Assembly: GCA_963697205.1 (NCBI GenBank)
Contig: CAVONB010000012.1
Location: forward strand, 162,461 to 226,460
Source: CAVONB01 sp963697205
Lineage (GTDB): Bacteria > Pseudomonadota > Alphaproteobacteria > Rhizobiales > Hyphomicrobiaceae
Length of the DNA stretch: 64,000 bases
Direction: 5' to 3'
Shown: piece by piece, positions 41,761 to 51,971 of the stretch
Numbering within the stretch: position 1 is the stretch's first letter
Layout of the letters: the number at the start of each line of letters is the position of its first letter
The notes under the pieces: model-generated
What the model was told of the DNA's origin: nothing
The model's database searches: none
The model's input: only the letters and a program-made list of their open reading frames with translations
Translations under genes and position numbers: made by a program

Positions 41761-42759
41761 ATGGCACATGCGCTGCCCGATCACCGCGCCGGGGCCCGCT
41801 CGCGCGCCGGCACCGTCTGCCGCACGCTGACGCGCGCGCTCCTGCCTCTTCTTCTGCTGATGGGGCCGGCCTCAGCCGAGGAACGCCTGCCCTGGCTCAG
41901 CGGTGGCGGATCCGGTAATAGCGACAGCTATGCTCAAGGCTACGGCAGCAGCGGCAACTACGACGCCGACCGATCCGAGCCCCGCCGCTACGACGACGCC
42001 TATCGCCCCAGTGGCGAAGCCGCTGGCGGCGATCGCTACTACGACGATCGCTACCGGTCTGGCGATCCACCGCCGCAGCCCTACGTCGACCAGTACCGTC
42101 GCGGTGAGGCCGCACCCGCCCCCGAGTATCAGGACCGCCGCGGCCGGGACCGCGACGACGGCCCCGGCGAGCCCTATGCGCCGCCCCGCCGCGCATCCAA
42201 CGAGCCCTATGAGCGCGGCTACGGCGGGCGTCCCCGGCACGAGGACCCCGGCCTGCGCCCCTACGAGGAGGACAGGCGGTCGTACTCACAGGGCGAGATC
42301 GTGGGGACCGGCCATCGCTTCTTCGGCTCGGTGAGCTCCGGGCTCGCTAGCGTGATCGAGTACGCCTTCAAGAAGTCCGGCCGCCCCAACGGTTACATCC
42401 TCGGTGAGGACGCCGGCGGCGCGTTCGTGGCGGGCCTGCGCTATGGCGAGGGCGTGCTCTATACGAAGGACGCCGGACAGCACAAGGTCTACTGGCAGGG
42501 TCCCTCGGTTGGCTACGACTTCGGCGCCGAAGGCTCCAAGACCATGGTGTTGGTCTATAATCTGCGCCATCCCTCCGAAATCTATACCCGTTTCGGCGGT
42601 GTCCAGGGCTCCGCCTACGTCATCGGCGGTGTCAGCATCCAGTTTCAGAAGTACGGCGACATCGTCCTGGCGCCGATTCGGTCTGGTGTCGGATTGCGGC
42701 TAGGTGCCAATGTCGGGTATTTGAAGTATACCCGGCGTCCGACATGGAATCCCTTCTGA
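41761..42759 (+). CDS. eipA: EipA/DUF1134 envelope protein with low-complexity N-terminal extension
   Basis: 332 residues. A signal-like hydrophobic stretch (ALLPLLLLMGPASAEE, residues about 26-41) is followed by about 130 residues rich in Tyr, Arg, Asp, Pro and Gly (RYYDDRY, DRRGRDRDDG), probably disordered. The C-terminal DUF1134 domain is complete: GHRFFGSVSSGLASVIEYAFKKSG, GAFVAGLRYGEGVLYTK, GPSVGYDFGAEGSKTMVLVYNL and GGVSIQFQKYGDIVLAPIRSGVGLRLGANVGYLKYT. In Brucella EipA is an envelope-integrity protein. The Tyr/Asp-rich region is longer than in many homologues. The ATG at 41761 is chosen because it gives a proper signal peptide. Confidence 0.88.
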   Translation: MAHALPDHRAGARSRAGTVCRTLTRALLPLLLLMGPASAEERLPWLSGGGSGNSDSYAQGYGSSGNYDADRSEPRRYDDAYRPSGEAAGGDRYYDDRYRSGDPPPQPYVDQYRRGEAAPAPEYQDRRGRDRDDGPGEPYAPPRRASNEPYERGYGGRPRHEDPGLRPYEEDRRSYSQGEIVGTGHRFFGSVSSGLASVIEYAFKKSGRPNGYILGEDAGGAFVAGLRYGEGVLYTKDAGQHKVYWQGPSVGYDFGAEGSKTMVLVYNLRHPSEIYTRFGGVQGSAYVIGGVSIQFQKYGDIVLAPIRSGVGLRLGANVGYLKYTRRPTWNPF

Positions 42760-42802
42760 GCTGCGGCGCCTTCGCTCCGTGGCAGTCGGGCCCCATCGGT
42801 AA

Positions 42803-44428
42803 GTGCCGCTGCCGACGTCGGACAGCGCGGCGAGATTGAAACGAGATGGGGGCGGCTGGTCGCGCACCGGTGATGCCGTCTCCGTCAGGCGCCTTGAGGT
42901 CCTGCGCGTGCTCACGATCCAATCGGTGATGCTTGTGCTGCTGGGCTTCCTGCTCGCGACGTTGCTTGTGCTTTTGCTGGTGCCGGCCTATTGGCGCCGC
43001 GCCGAGCGTCTGACCTCCGAGCGCATTCGCGCCAGCATGCCGCTCACAGAATCCGAGATCCGTGCCGACAAGGACCGGATCAGGGCCGAGTACGCCATCA
43101 AGCTGCATCGCCTCGAAGTCGACAGCGACAAGCAGGCGCACGCCTCCGCCCGCCAGCAGATCGAGCTCAACCGTCGCGACGCCACGATCAGCTCGCTTGA
43201 AGGCGAGATCGCCGCGATGCGAACCGCGTTGGAGGGCTACGAGAACGCGCACCGCGTCCTCGAGCAGACCATCATGGAGCGCGTGCCGAGCCTTGAGCAG
43301 CGCCTGTCGGAAGCCCGCAAGCTCGCTTTCCAGAGGGACCGGGAATTGAGCGAGCTGCGCCACGCTCTGGACGAGCAGGGCAGGGAGCTGGAACAGACGA
43401 CGCTCGAGCGGACTCAGCAGCGCGACGAGCTGTTCAAGGTCAACAGCATGCTGGCGACATACGCGGCCCGCTCGCGCGAGAGCCTCAACGATCCCGGCAT
43501 CGCCGCCGAGGTGGCGTTGCGCGCCGAGATCGAGCAGCTGAAAGCCCGGCTGGGCGATAGCGCCAAGGAGCTGGCCGCGGCACGACGCGCCGCAGCGCGG
43601 CCGGCGGCCGAGCCCTCGCGCGTTGTGAATGGCGCTGAGGCCGCGATCGACCCGGCCGAGGTGGCCGAGCTGAGAGCCGCCCTTGCGGACGCGGAGGCGG
43701 CCCTTCAGGCCGCGCGCAGCGGCCCGGAACCCGTCAGCGCCACCCGCGCCGGGATCGAGACCCAATTGCGCGAGATCCGCGCCGTCGCCGAGGATCGTGC
43801 GGCCGAGGTCGCGCGCCTCTCAGCGGCGCTGGAGACCTATGAGTCCGGCGAGCAGTCCATGTCCATGAAGGACACGCGCATCGGCATGAAGGCCCGGCTG
43901 GGCGCGCTCGAGGCGGAGCGGGAGGCCCAGGTCGCCACCATCCAGCGCATGCGCGGTGAGTTGGCCAGTGCCAACGAGCGGCTGGCCCGGCAGGCGCAGC
44001 ACTACATGAGCGAGATGCGGCGCCTCGGCGCGAACGGCAAGGCGTCGGCGGGAAGCGTGATCGCCACGACCGGCGCGGAGCCGGCCAGCTCGCCGGCCAG
44101 CCCCGAGCCCGCGCCTGCAGCAGGCCGGCCAGCGATCGCCGAGCGTATTTCGGAGCAGGCCGCTGCCGTGGCGCGCACCGCCGAAAAGGCGCTGGACAGC
44201 GGCCCCGCACTTCTCAAGCGGATGGCCCAGCAGGAATTGCCGCGCATGCGCGGCCTACTGAAAAGCCTCGGCGGCGCAGCCGGGCGGGAGGCGGCATCCG
44301 GAGATCGCCTGCGCGAGCGCATGGATCGCATTGCCCCGCTGGAGAACGAAGCGGTGGCGGTGGAAGCGACCGAGGAGAGGCCGCGGGCGCGGCTCGTCGA
44401 GCGGCTGTCGAACGCGACGAAATCCTAG
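42803..44428 (+). CDS. Membrane-anchored coiled-coil protein of unknown function
   Basis: Up to 541 residues. One transmembrane segment near residues 38-60 (VMLVLLGFLLATLLVLLLV) is followed by a very long charged helical region (about 65-430: EAAMR..LEQTIMERVPSLEQRLSEARKL, heptad-like, almost no Pro or Gly) and an Ala/Pro-rich linker with a short C-terminal helix (ISEQAAAVARTAEKALDSGPALLKRM). This shape suggests an inner-membrane tether with a rod in the cytoplasm or periplasm. Start uncertain: GTG at 42803 or a GTG at 42908 close to the TM. It follows eipA by 43 bases on the same strand, so an envelope role is a reasonable inference. Confidence 0.7.
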   Translation: MPLPTSDSAARLKRDGGGWSRTGDAVSVRRLEVLRVLTIQSVMLVLLGFLLATLLVLLLVPAYWRRAERLTSERIRASMPLTESEIRADKDRIRAEYAIKLHRLEVDSDKQAHASARQQIELNRRDATISSLEGEIAAMRTALEGYENAHRVLEQTIMERVPSLEQRLSEARKLAFQRDRELSELRHALDEQGRELEQTTLERTQQRDELFKVNSMLATYAARSRESLNDPGIAAEVALRAEIEQLKARLGDSAKELAAARRAAARPAAEPSRVVNGAEAAIDPAEVAELRAALADAEAALQAARSGPEPVSATRAGIETQLREIRAVAEDRAAEVARLSAALETYESGEQSMSMKDTRIGMKARLGALEAEREAQVATIQRMRGELASANERLARQAQHYMSEMRRLGANGKASAGSVIATTGAEPASSPASPEPAPAAGRPAIAERISEQAAAVARTAEKALDSGPALLKRMAQQELPRMRGLLKSLGGAAGREAASGDRLRERMDRIAPLENEAVAVEATEERPRARLVERLSNATKS

Positions 44429-44624
44429 GCTCGTTCGTTGTTGGTGCGGGGGAGTATGTGTGACGGAAGGGCGCCCTGCGTCTACGCGAGGAGCATGTTG
44501 TGATGTCCAGTCGTGCCAACCGTTCATTCCGTGCCGGCGGCAGCAACCTGGGCACCGCCGCGCCTCGAATGTCGAGCACCCCCGCCCCCGCCGAGCCACC
44601 GCACCCCAATCCGATTCTCCGTCG

Positions 44625-45644
44625 ATGATTGGGCCAATGGCGACAGCGGCGACGAGGGCCTACCGCATCAGCGATGCCGTCCCCCTGGCGGCTTTCGGAC
44701 TGACACTCGCCCCGTCAGCCTTTCAACTGCCACCCCTGCCATCCTCCGCCGTCATCGCAGCCACCCTGGCCGCCGACCGTAGCGCCGCAGCTGGACGGGC
44801 GCCGACTGCCAGGCCAGCCGTCTGCGCGGCCCACGCCGCTCAAGAGGCGTGGCTGGACATCCAGCAGCGCGCGAGCGTGTCCGGCACCACGGTCACCATT
44901 CCCGGCCTCCAGGGTCCATCCAGCGCCGACGCCTTTGGCGACACTATTGCCGGACCCGCGGACCCGGCGACCGACGGTGCTCTGGCGTCCGGCTGGGGCG
45001 TGCTGATCGATGCGCTCGCTGACGGTCATGCGCCCGGCCGCGACGGCGGCACCGTTGCTGCCAGCCTGGGGCCGCTGGCTGACCATCGAACGCCAGATGC
45101 GTCCCCTAACCGGCACGACGGCCTCGAACACCCCGCGGCCAGCACGGCTGAAGAGCCGCACGCCCCCGAGATCCCGCCACGTCTGTTGCGCCAGGTGCTT
45201 GCCCAAGGCGCTCAAGGTGTTGACGATAGTCTTGGCGAGCGCCGGTCCGCGCGCCTGCCCCGCGAGCCGCTGCTCGCCCTCGACCTGCGGCGTCGTCAGG
45301 CCGCCCCCGGCCATCGTGGAACGCCGCCGCCGCCCCCGCTCCCACCGCATCACACGCGCGATGTGCTTGCCATGCCGAGCGGGCAGGAAGGCGAGGCGCC
45401 AGTGTCATGGCCGGCGTCCAATGCCGATGGCGACGCACGGATCCCGGCTTGGCAGGACGCCGCGGTCGCGGGGCCGCAAAAGGTGCACTTACCTGTCAAG
45501 TCGCCGCCGGTGCCGTTGCCCGTGCCTCTGCCGCCGGCCGATGAGCCCCTGGCGCGCGGCCAGGCCTGGTTGGGCTTCGTGACCGGATTGGTGTTGGCCG
45601 CCGCCTTGGGGGGCGGCCTCTACGTCTATCTCACCGGGATCTGA
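44625..45644 (+). CDS. Hypothetical protein with C-terminal membrane anchor (low confidence)
   Basis: 340 residues. The only clear structural feature is the C-terminus: a Pro-rich stretch (KSPPVPLPVPLPPADEP) followed by a hydrophobic helix GFVTGLVLAAALGGGLYVYLTG and a stop, as in tail-anchored or LysM-peptidoglycan-associated proteins. The N-terminal two thirds is Ala/Pro-rich with no known domain. An open frame on the opposite strand at 44715-45353 also looks partly protein-like, so strand choice is uncertain. If the coding strand is right, codon use resembles the neighbours. Confidence 0.4.
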   Translation: MIGPMATAATRAYRISDAVPLAAFGLTLAPSAFQLPPLPSSAVIAATLAADRSAAAGRAPTARPAVCAAHAAQEAWLDIQQRASVSGTTVTIPGLQGPSSADAFGDTIAGPADPATDGALASGWGVLIDALADGHAPGRDGGTVAASLGPLADHRTPDASPNRHDGLEHPAASTAEEPHAPEIPPRLLRQVLAQGAQGVDDSLGERRSARLPREPLLALDLRRRQAAPGHRGTPPPPPLPPHHTRDVLAMPSGQEGEAPVSWPASNADGDARIPAWQDAAVAGPQKVHLPVKSPPVPLPVPLPPADEPLARGQAWLGFVTGLVLAAALGGGLYVYLTGI

Positions 45645-45734
45645 GTGCCGTCTGCTGATCCTGCGCGTTGTCGGCATGATGGACGTCGATGCCGCGCATC
45701 GACAGCGCCAAGTTGCAGACCCCTTGGGCCGCGC

Positions 45735-46778
45735 TCACGGCTCCGGCTGCGCGAACGCGCCCTTGCGCCATGCCTTCATCGTCGCCAACAGCAGAGTGCT
45801 GGTCGTGGCGAGCGGCACGAGCAGCGAGATCAAGCCCGCCGTCCAGATGCCCGGTGAGCTCGCGCGATCGGCATAGACGAGGACCGATGCCGACAGCGCC
45901 GAGAACGGGAACGAGAACGCCCAGTGCGGCATCGCGAACGGCAGGCGGAGGAATTGCGGCAGGCGCGGCAGCCACAGAACCAGGAGCGTGCCGACACCGG
46001 CATAGAAGGTGATGCGCATCAGCGTATCGAGGCCGGTCTGCAATTCCGCCAGTGCCAGGAAGATCAGCGGCGCCGGCCCGATCTGGATCGTGAGCGTAGG
46101 AAGAAGCCGCGGCGGCAACGGTGACGAGAAAACGTTGCGATAAAACAGCAGCGTCTGCACTAGGATCCACAGCGGCAGGCTGAGGCCGACCACCAGCCAG
46201 CTCGTCTCCACGTAACCGAGCTTGGCGCCGCAGTGCGCGACGAGGACGTGGCCGACGATCGGCAGGAACCAGATCGGATTGAGCGCGGCCAGGTCGACCG
46301 GCGCGCGGTGCTGCCAGACCGCGACGGCCCAAACGGCGATGGTGCCGTAAAGCACCGTGCCGATCAGCCACAACGCGTGCGCCAAGCCGGGCATGTGCGG
46401 CAGCGCGGCGGCCGCCTGCAGCACGAGCGTCATCGGTAGCGCGGCGGCAAAGCAGATGCGCACGGGATGTGACAGGTCCGCGCGCAGCTGGTCGGGATGT
46501 CGAAAAAGCTTGTGCGCGAGGGCGTAGAAAATGATGGCGAGGCTCAGGAACGAGCCGAGCAGCACGAGATCGGCAAGCCGTGCCGTCGCATCGGGTGCCA
46601 AGGCCGGCATCGACGGTGTCGTTGCCGCGCGCCGCAAGGCGAGCCCGAGCCCGACGAACGACATGGGGATTGTGAACAACGCCAGCGGCACATGCCGCCA
46701 ACGCTGGTCGCCAATCTGTTCCCCCACGCTCGCACGCTGTCCGCCGGCCGCGATGCCGCCAGCCCCCTCCCTCGCCAT
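45735..46778 (-). CDS. TDT/SLAC1-family transporter (TehA-like)
   Basis: 347 residues with ten hydrophobic helices after an N-terminal tail. The family pattern (voltage-dependent anion channel/tellurite-resistance and C4-dicarboxylate transporter superfamily) is visible in VPLALFTIPMSFVGLGLALRRA, LNPIWFLPIVGHVLVAHCGAKLG and FAMPHWAFSFPFSALSASVLVYA, the repeated PxWFLPIVG-type helix being characteristic. It lies 28 bases downstream of the TRAP-type binding protein gene, on the same strand. Whether the two work together is unknown; TRAP systems normally need DctQM, which is absent here. Confidence 0.85.
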   Translation of the reverse strand: MAREGAGGIAAGGQRASVGEQIGDQRWRHVPLALFTIPMSFVGLGLALRRAATTPSMPALAPDATARLADLVLLGSFLSLAIIFYALAHKLFRHPDQLRADLSHPVRICFAAALPMTLVLQAAAALPHMPGLAHALWLIGTVLYGTIAVWAVAVWQHRAPVDLAALNPIWFLPIVGHVLVAHCGAKLGYVETSWLVVGLSLPLWILVQTLLFYRNVFSSPLPPRLLPTLTIQIGPAPLIFLALAELQTGLDTLMRITFYAGVGTLLVLWLPRLPQFLRLPFAMPHWAFSFPFSALSASVLVYADRASSPGIWTAGLISLLVPLATTSTLLLATMKAWRKGAFAQPEP

Positions 46779-46806
46779 TGCAGTCCCTTCCTGGTCTTCA
46801 CTGGCC

Positions 46807-47910
<1,104 letters not shown>

Positions 47911-48161
47911 GACCCGGGTCTCCGTGACGCGATCGCATGATGCGACCGCATGGATGCGGGATCAGACTAGTTGAGTGGCCGCACCGCTAGAAGCTGGCGC
48001 GTCGGCGCAGCGGCAGCGCGCCTCCCACATGGACCGGATCGACGGGGGGCACTGGGTAGGGGAGAGGTGGGCGGTGCAGGGGGGAGGAGAGCCAGGGGGT
48101 AGTCCATGGCCAGGGCGAAGGACCACCCGCCGGCCCGATGAACCCGCAGGCCCAACGAAAA

Positions 48162-48193
48162 AGCAGCGCCGATCCGGTGGACCGGGCGCTGCT
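48162..48193 (-). terminator. Terminator of the 71-residue protein gene
   Basis: AGCAGCGCC (48162-48170) pairs with GGCGCTGCT (48185-48193). An A run (48158-48162) gives the T tract on the minus strand. It lies 43 bases past the stop codon of the small gene. Confidence 0.88.
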
Positions 48194-48235
48194 GAGGCTC
48201 CCCTGGAGGAGAGGGGATAGGAACTTCGGCGCGCG

Positions 48236-48451
48236 TCAGCGCTGCTCGTAGACGGTGTCAAAGGCCATCCGGGCTGCCTTGCTCGCGGGAACGCCGCGGT
48301 TGACGAGGCTGTCGTAGCGCGCCGAAGCGTTGCGCGCGTCGGCGAAGGCCTCGATGATGATCTTCGCCGTGCCCAGGATGCCGCGCCCGGTCTTGGCGGG
48401 CTTGGCGTCCGGCATGAAGTCGAGGGCTGTATCGTAGAGTTTCGTAGCCAT
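48236..48451 (-). CDS. Small cytoplasmic protein of unknown function
   Basis: 71 residues, no signal or membrane segment. Charged helical composition (ALDFMPDAKPAKTGRGILGT, then IIIEAFADARNASARYDSLV). I recognise no family. Support for a real gene: a good terminator immediately downstream, normal amino-acid make-up, and its own spacing from both neighbours. It is transcribed divergently from the GNAT gene. Confidence 0.65.
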   Translation of the reverse strand: MATKLYDTALDFMPDAKPAKTGRGILGTAKIIIEAFADARNASARYDSLVNRGVPASKAARMAFDTVYEQR

Positions 48452-48649
48452 GTTCTATCGTCCTTGCTCATGATCGGGGCGAGGTTGGCCTCGCTCACCT
48501 GTTTGACATGGTGCCTGGTATACCACGTTGCAATGCGGGATGAAGATGGTTGTGCGCATGCGAGCTATGCATTGGAGTCATGATCCACGGAGGAAGGGCG
48601 GTTCGCACGTAAATCATGCGTTTATGGGTATAAATTCGTCGCACGCCAG

Positions 48650-48669
48650 GTGCAATAATCATATTGCAC
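48650..48669. promoter_or_regulatory. Palindromic operator candidate upstream of the GNAT gene
   Basis: GTGCAAT-N6-ATTGCAC, a perfect 7-bp inverted repeat in an AT-rich patch of otherwise GC-rich DNA, 22 bases before the GNAT start codon. Its spacing of half-sites (13-base centre-to-centre) suits a dimeric helix-turn-helix regulator. The regulator is not identified here. Confidence 0.6.
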
Positions 48670-48690
48670 TAGCGAAATAGCAGGTTCGGG

Positions 48691-49299
48691 ATGTCAGAAT
48701 CGGAGAAAGCTGCGCGAATCGCGCAGACCTCGGGGTCTGCAGCGGTTGTTAGGCGCTGGATGGACCTACCGGAGCGGGAAAAGTTGCGCCCCGGCATCGA
48801 TCGCGTGTTCTTCGAGGCCGCCGGACCGCGGCAGTTCGCTGCCGACGCCGACCGCGCCGCATTTCACTGGCGCTGGCTTGGCCAGTTCCTCCACCACGAG
48901 CCCGATCTGGTCCACGTCGCCCTGGCGCCTGACGGGCGTGTCGCGGGCTATCTCGTCGGCTGCCTTCGCGATCCCGCGGGCAGCAGCCGGTTCGCCGACC
49001 TCTCCTACTTCCAGGACTTCGCCCAACTCACCGCACTTTACCCAGCCCACCTCCACCTCAACCTCGCCGAGCGCGATCGCGGCGCGGGACTGGGGGGGCG
49101 ATTGGTCGAAGCATTTGCCGAACTGGCTGCTGCGGCAGGAGCCCCGGGCGTCCATGTCGTCACCGGTGAGGACGCCCGCAATGTCGGGTTCTACACCCGT
49201 AACGGCTTCCAGCAGCGTGGCGCGATGACGTGGCAGGGGCGCCGGATCGTGCTGCTCGGCCGCGGGATCGAGCCCTCTGCGCGCCGTGCCGGACCCTGA
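48691..49299 (+). CDS. GNAT-family N-acetyltransferase
   Basis: 202 residues. The acetyl-CoA binding region is HLHLNLAERDRGAGLGGRLVEAFAELA, with the pantetheine loop RGAGLGGRLV matching the Q/RxxGxG/A motif, followed by VHVVTGEDARNVGFYTRNGFQQRG, the usual C-terminal strand-helix pair. The N-terminal 55 residues (ERE..FFEAAGPRQF) are of unknown role. The acceptor is not predictable. Its own promoter probably overlaps the inverted repeat at 48650-48669. Confidence 0.85.
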   Translation: MSESEKAARIAQTSGSAAVVRRWMDLPEREKLRPGIDRVFFEAAGPRQFAADADRAAFHWRWLGQFLHHEPDLVHVALAPDGRVAGYLVGCLRDPAGSSRFADLSYFQDFAQLTALYPAHLHLNLAERDRGAGLGGRLVEAFAELAAAAGAPGVHVVTGEDARNVGFYTRNGFQQRGAMTWQGRRIVLLGRGIEPSARRAGP

Positions 49300-49330
49300 G
49301 TGCCTAGCCGCCGACGCGCCGGCCCCGCCT

Positions 49331-51212
49331 CTACGCCACACCCGGCGGCCCCGACCGCTCCGGTACGGCGGCGGCTGGACGAGGCGCGGATGAGGGCCCC
49401 GCCATGTTCGCCGCTGGCTCGTCGGCGTCGTTGAGCACCATCAGCAGCGGCGTCAAACCGTCCGTATCGACGATGCGGTAGATCTCGATGTCACGGATGG
49501 CATGGTCGCTCCAGCCCGCGATGGCCAAGGCGCGCTCCGCCTTCGATAACAGGCCGTGATTGCGCAGCGGCTGCGCCGTGCGCAGCTTCTCCGCGCGCTT
49601 CTGGTCGAGCTGGATGCGCGCGCCCTCGTTCTGGTTGCGTGCCTCCAGGTCCTCGATGCGCTTGCGGCGGATCTCGGTCAGGTCGGTCAGGGAGTTTGCC
49701 GTCTCCTCCGCGACGATGTCCTTCAGCTCCTTGCGCGTGGGCCAACGCACGAGGTTCAAATCGTCGAACACGCCGGCGAGCTGGTTCATGGCCAGCGCGC
49801 GCGTACCCTCCGCCTTGTTGGCGGGATCGCAGCCATATAGGTTCGGGGTCACGAGATAGGACGCGCCGTGATGGTAGAGGAAATGGCGGCGCAGCCACTC
49901 CATGTCGACATCGGGCGCGCGCTTCATGGCGGTCTCCATGGCTGCGCGCACCTGCCGGATGACGGCGGTGCTCGGCTGATGGCGTACGGGCGGCGTCGAC
50001 GTCGGGTTGAGCACCGTCAGCACGAACAGGCCGAGGTCGATGCCGACTGTCGCGAGCAGCGCGATCATGTCGCGGCCTGTGATCGGCGTGCCGCCATCGG
50101 TCGCGCCAGCGGCCTGGCCTGCGGACAGCACGTAGCGCACGGCGCTCGACAGATACGTGCCCAGGTTCTGCCAGAGGTTCTTGACGGCGTTGGCGACGCC
50201 AGCGGGCCCTTCGTTGAAGGCGGCTTCGCGCAGCTTGAGAACGGCGGGCTGGTCGGCCTGCAGCGGCCGCCTGGCGCAGCCGCTCCGCAAGTGTCGGATC
50301 GTAACAGGAGAAGCCCGGCGTACTAGGCAGGGCGGCCACCGATTGGGCAATCGCCCGCATCTCCGCCGCCGTCGATTTGCCAAGCTCGTTTGATCGCGCC
50401 GCGATCGCGCGTGCGGTCCCGCGGATGCGCGCAGCCATCGCCTCGAAGTTCTGCTGCCGCTCGAGAACCGTGTCGCCCTGGAGTGCGGAGGCGGAGGCCT
50501 TCAGATTGTCGAGATCGACCTGCACGGGCGCCAACCACGCATTGGCGACGTTGTCGCGCAGCGAGGCGATGGCATCGCGCACGCTGCGGCGCGCATTGTA
50601 GAGCGGCCCGCGTCCCGCTCCCGACGGCACGCCGCAGCTGCCGCCGCAGGTCTCCTCGCGCGCCATCTGGCTCTCCGACCACGACACGACGCTGTCGAGC
50701 TGGATCCTGACCGCATCGAGCCGCGCCGAGATCGACGTGCCGGCATCGCGCGCGTCCTCCTGCAGGCCCGCCAGGCTCGTGCGCGTCGCCTCCTCGCCCG
50801 CGATCAGGCTCCACCAGAAGCCGTAGCCGAAGCCGATCGACCACAGTGCCAGGAACAGATAGAGGGGGAACGTGACAAGCCGCTCGCGCCACTTGCGCTC
50901 CGCGCCGAACGTCTCGCGCAGGGCGAGCCACATCAGGAAGGTCAGGGCCACGACGATGGCCGCGACCAGCAGGTCGTTCGATACCGATAGCCCGCCGCCG
51001 ATGTCGCGCGACTGCGCCGCCGGCGAGGTGGATACGCCGACGATGAAGTCGTGCATGCCCGACCACGTGGCATAGCCCGAGATCACCAGCAGCATCAGCG
51101 AGGCGATGCCGATCAGCGAGTTGCGCCCGAAAAGGTAGTCGACCGTGCGCCCGATCAGTTCGCCGCGCGCCGTTCGCCGATCGCGCCGCGCCTCAGCCCC
51201 ACCGTCCGCCAT
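49331..51212 (-). CDS. Inner-membrane protein of unknown function (one frameshift as read)
   Basis: Two overlapping minus-strand frames join as one protein of about 627 residues. The first part has four hydrophobic helices (SLIGIASLMLLVISGYA, LLVAAIVVALTFLMWLAL, FPLYLFLALWSIGFGYGFWWSLIAG and a later one) and a long periplasmic helical segment ending at TPGFSCYDPTLAERLRQA near 50270. The second part continues with PLQADQPAVLKLREAAFNEG, another helix (DMIALLATVGIDLGLFVLTVL), a cytoplasmic acidic helical region, and TDLTEIRRKRIEDLEARN. One base is missing or extra near 50265-50275. No known family; two Cys (EETCGGSCG) in the periplasmic part are notable. Confidence 0.72.
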
Positions 51213-51360
51213 GATACGCCCCCACCGATGGCCTCATCCCCTGGCCGGAGCTTAGCAGCCGAGCCGCAATCGACAACGCCGGTCAGGTCAGGCAACGGGC
51301 CGCGGACGCGGTTTGGGATGCGATGTGTGGCCCGCGTGCCGGTATGCAGACGCCCGGCGC

Positions 51361-51861
51361 TCACGCCACGCCAGACTGGCCAGCCGACAGCGCCGTCGTC
51401 ACCCAGCGCTGGATCGTCCGCGCATCGGCCGCGCCGGACTGCCGATCGATCTCGCGGCCGTGATGGACGAGAACGAGCGTCGGGAGGGAGCGGATCTGGA
51501 AGCGGGCGGCGGACACGGCCAGCCGCTCGGTGTCGACCTTGACGAATTGCACGCGCGGCGCCAGGGCGTGCGAGGCCGCCGCGAAGTGTGGCGCCATCAT
51601 CTTGCAGGGACCGCACCAGTCGGCCCAGAAGTCGATCACGACGGGGATGGTCGATTTCTCGACGATCCGGTCAAGCGTTTGCTCCGCGTCGATGTTGCGC
51701 GGCGTGTGGATAAACAGCGGCTCATGGCAGCTGCCGCACTTCGGCGCCGCGCCTGCGATTAGCCGCTCGGCCGGCGCACGGTTGAGTGCGCCGCAGCCGG
51801 TACACACGATGGTCTCAAGTGTTGGCACGGGTGAGCGCTCCCAGAAGTGGGACCAAGACAT
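51361..51861 (-). CDS. trxC: Thioredoxin 2 with N-terminal zinc finger
   Basis: 166 residues. N-terminal CxxC pairs (VCTGCGALNRAP and KCGSCHEPL) bind zinc, the mark of TrxC. The thioredoxin fold follows with active site DFWADWCGPCKMMAP, cis-Pro motif SLPTLVLVHHG. It reduces cytoplasmic disulfides, particularly under oxidative stress. It lies downstream, on the same strand, of the quinone reductase gene across a strong palindromic hairpin (51938-51965). Confidence 0.93.
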   Translation of the reverse strand: MSWSHFWERSPVPTLETIVCTGCGALNRAPAERLIAGAAPKCGSCHEPLFIHTPRNIDAEQTLDRIVEKSTIPVVIDFWADWCGPCKMMAPHFAAASHALAPRVQFVKVDTERLAVSAARFQIRSLPTLVLVHHGREIDRQSGAADARTIQRWVTTALSAGQSGVA

Positions 51862-51937
51862 CGCGCCGTCCTGGCGCTGTCAGGCAGCCTGGGATACCGG
51901 GGCTCGGCACGCGTTGACAGCGGTCGACCCGGCGATG

Positions 51938-51965
51938 GCCCTCTCCCCGCGGGCGGGGAGAGGGC
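51938..51965. repeat. REP-like palindrome, CCCTCTCC type
   Basis: GCCCTCTCCCCGC (51938-51950) and GCGGGGAGAGGGC (51953-51965) form a perfect 13-bp stem with a two-base centre. This CCCTCTCC/GGAGAGGG palindrome recurs between genes in many proteobacterial genomes, so it is probably a dispersed intergenic element that also works as a transcription end. Lies between two co-oriented genes. Confidence 0.75.
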
Positions 51966-51971
51966 GGCGTC

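Noticed and set aside
44715..45353. Minus-strand open frame opposite the hypothetical membrane-tail protein
   Set aside because: Composition is partly protein-like, but it has no start signal or domain and the plus-strand frame ends in a clear membrane helix; left out, with the doubt noted there.
48030..48115. G-quadruplex-forming region before the small protein gene
   Set aside because: G-rich runs exist, but spacing is irregular and the whole genome is GC-rich; no support for a specific role.
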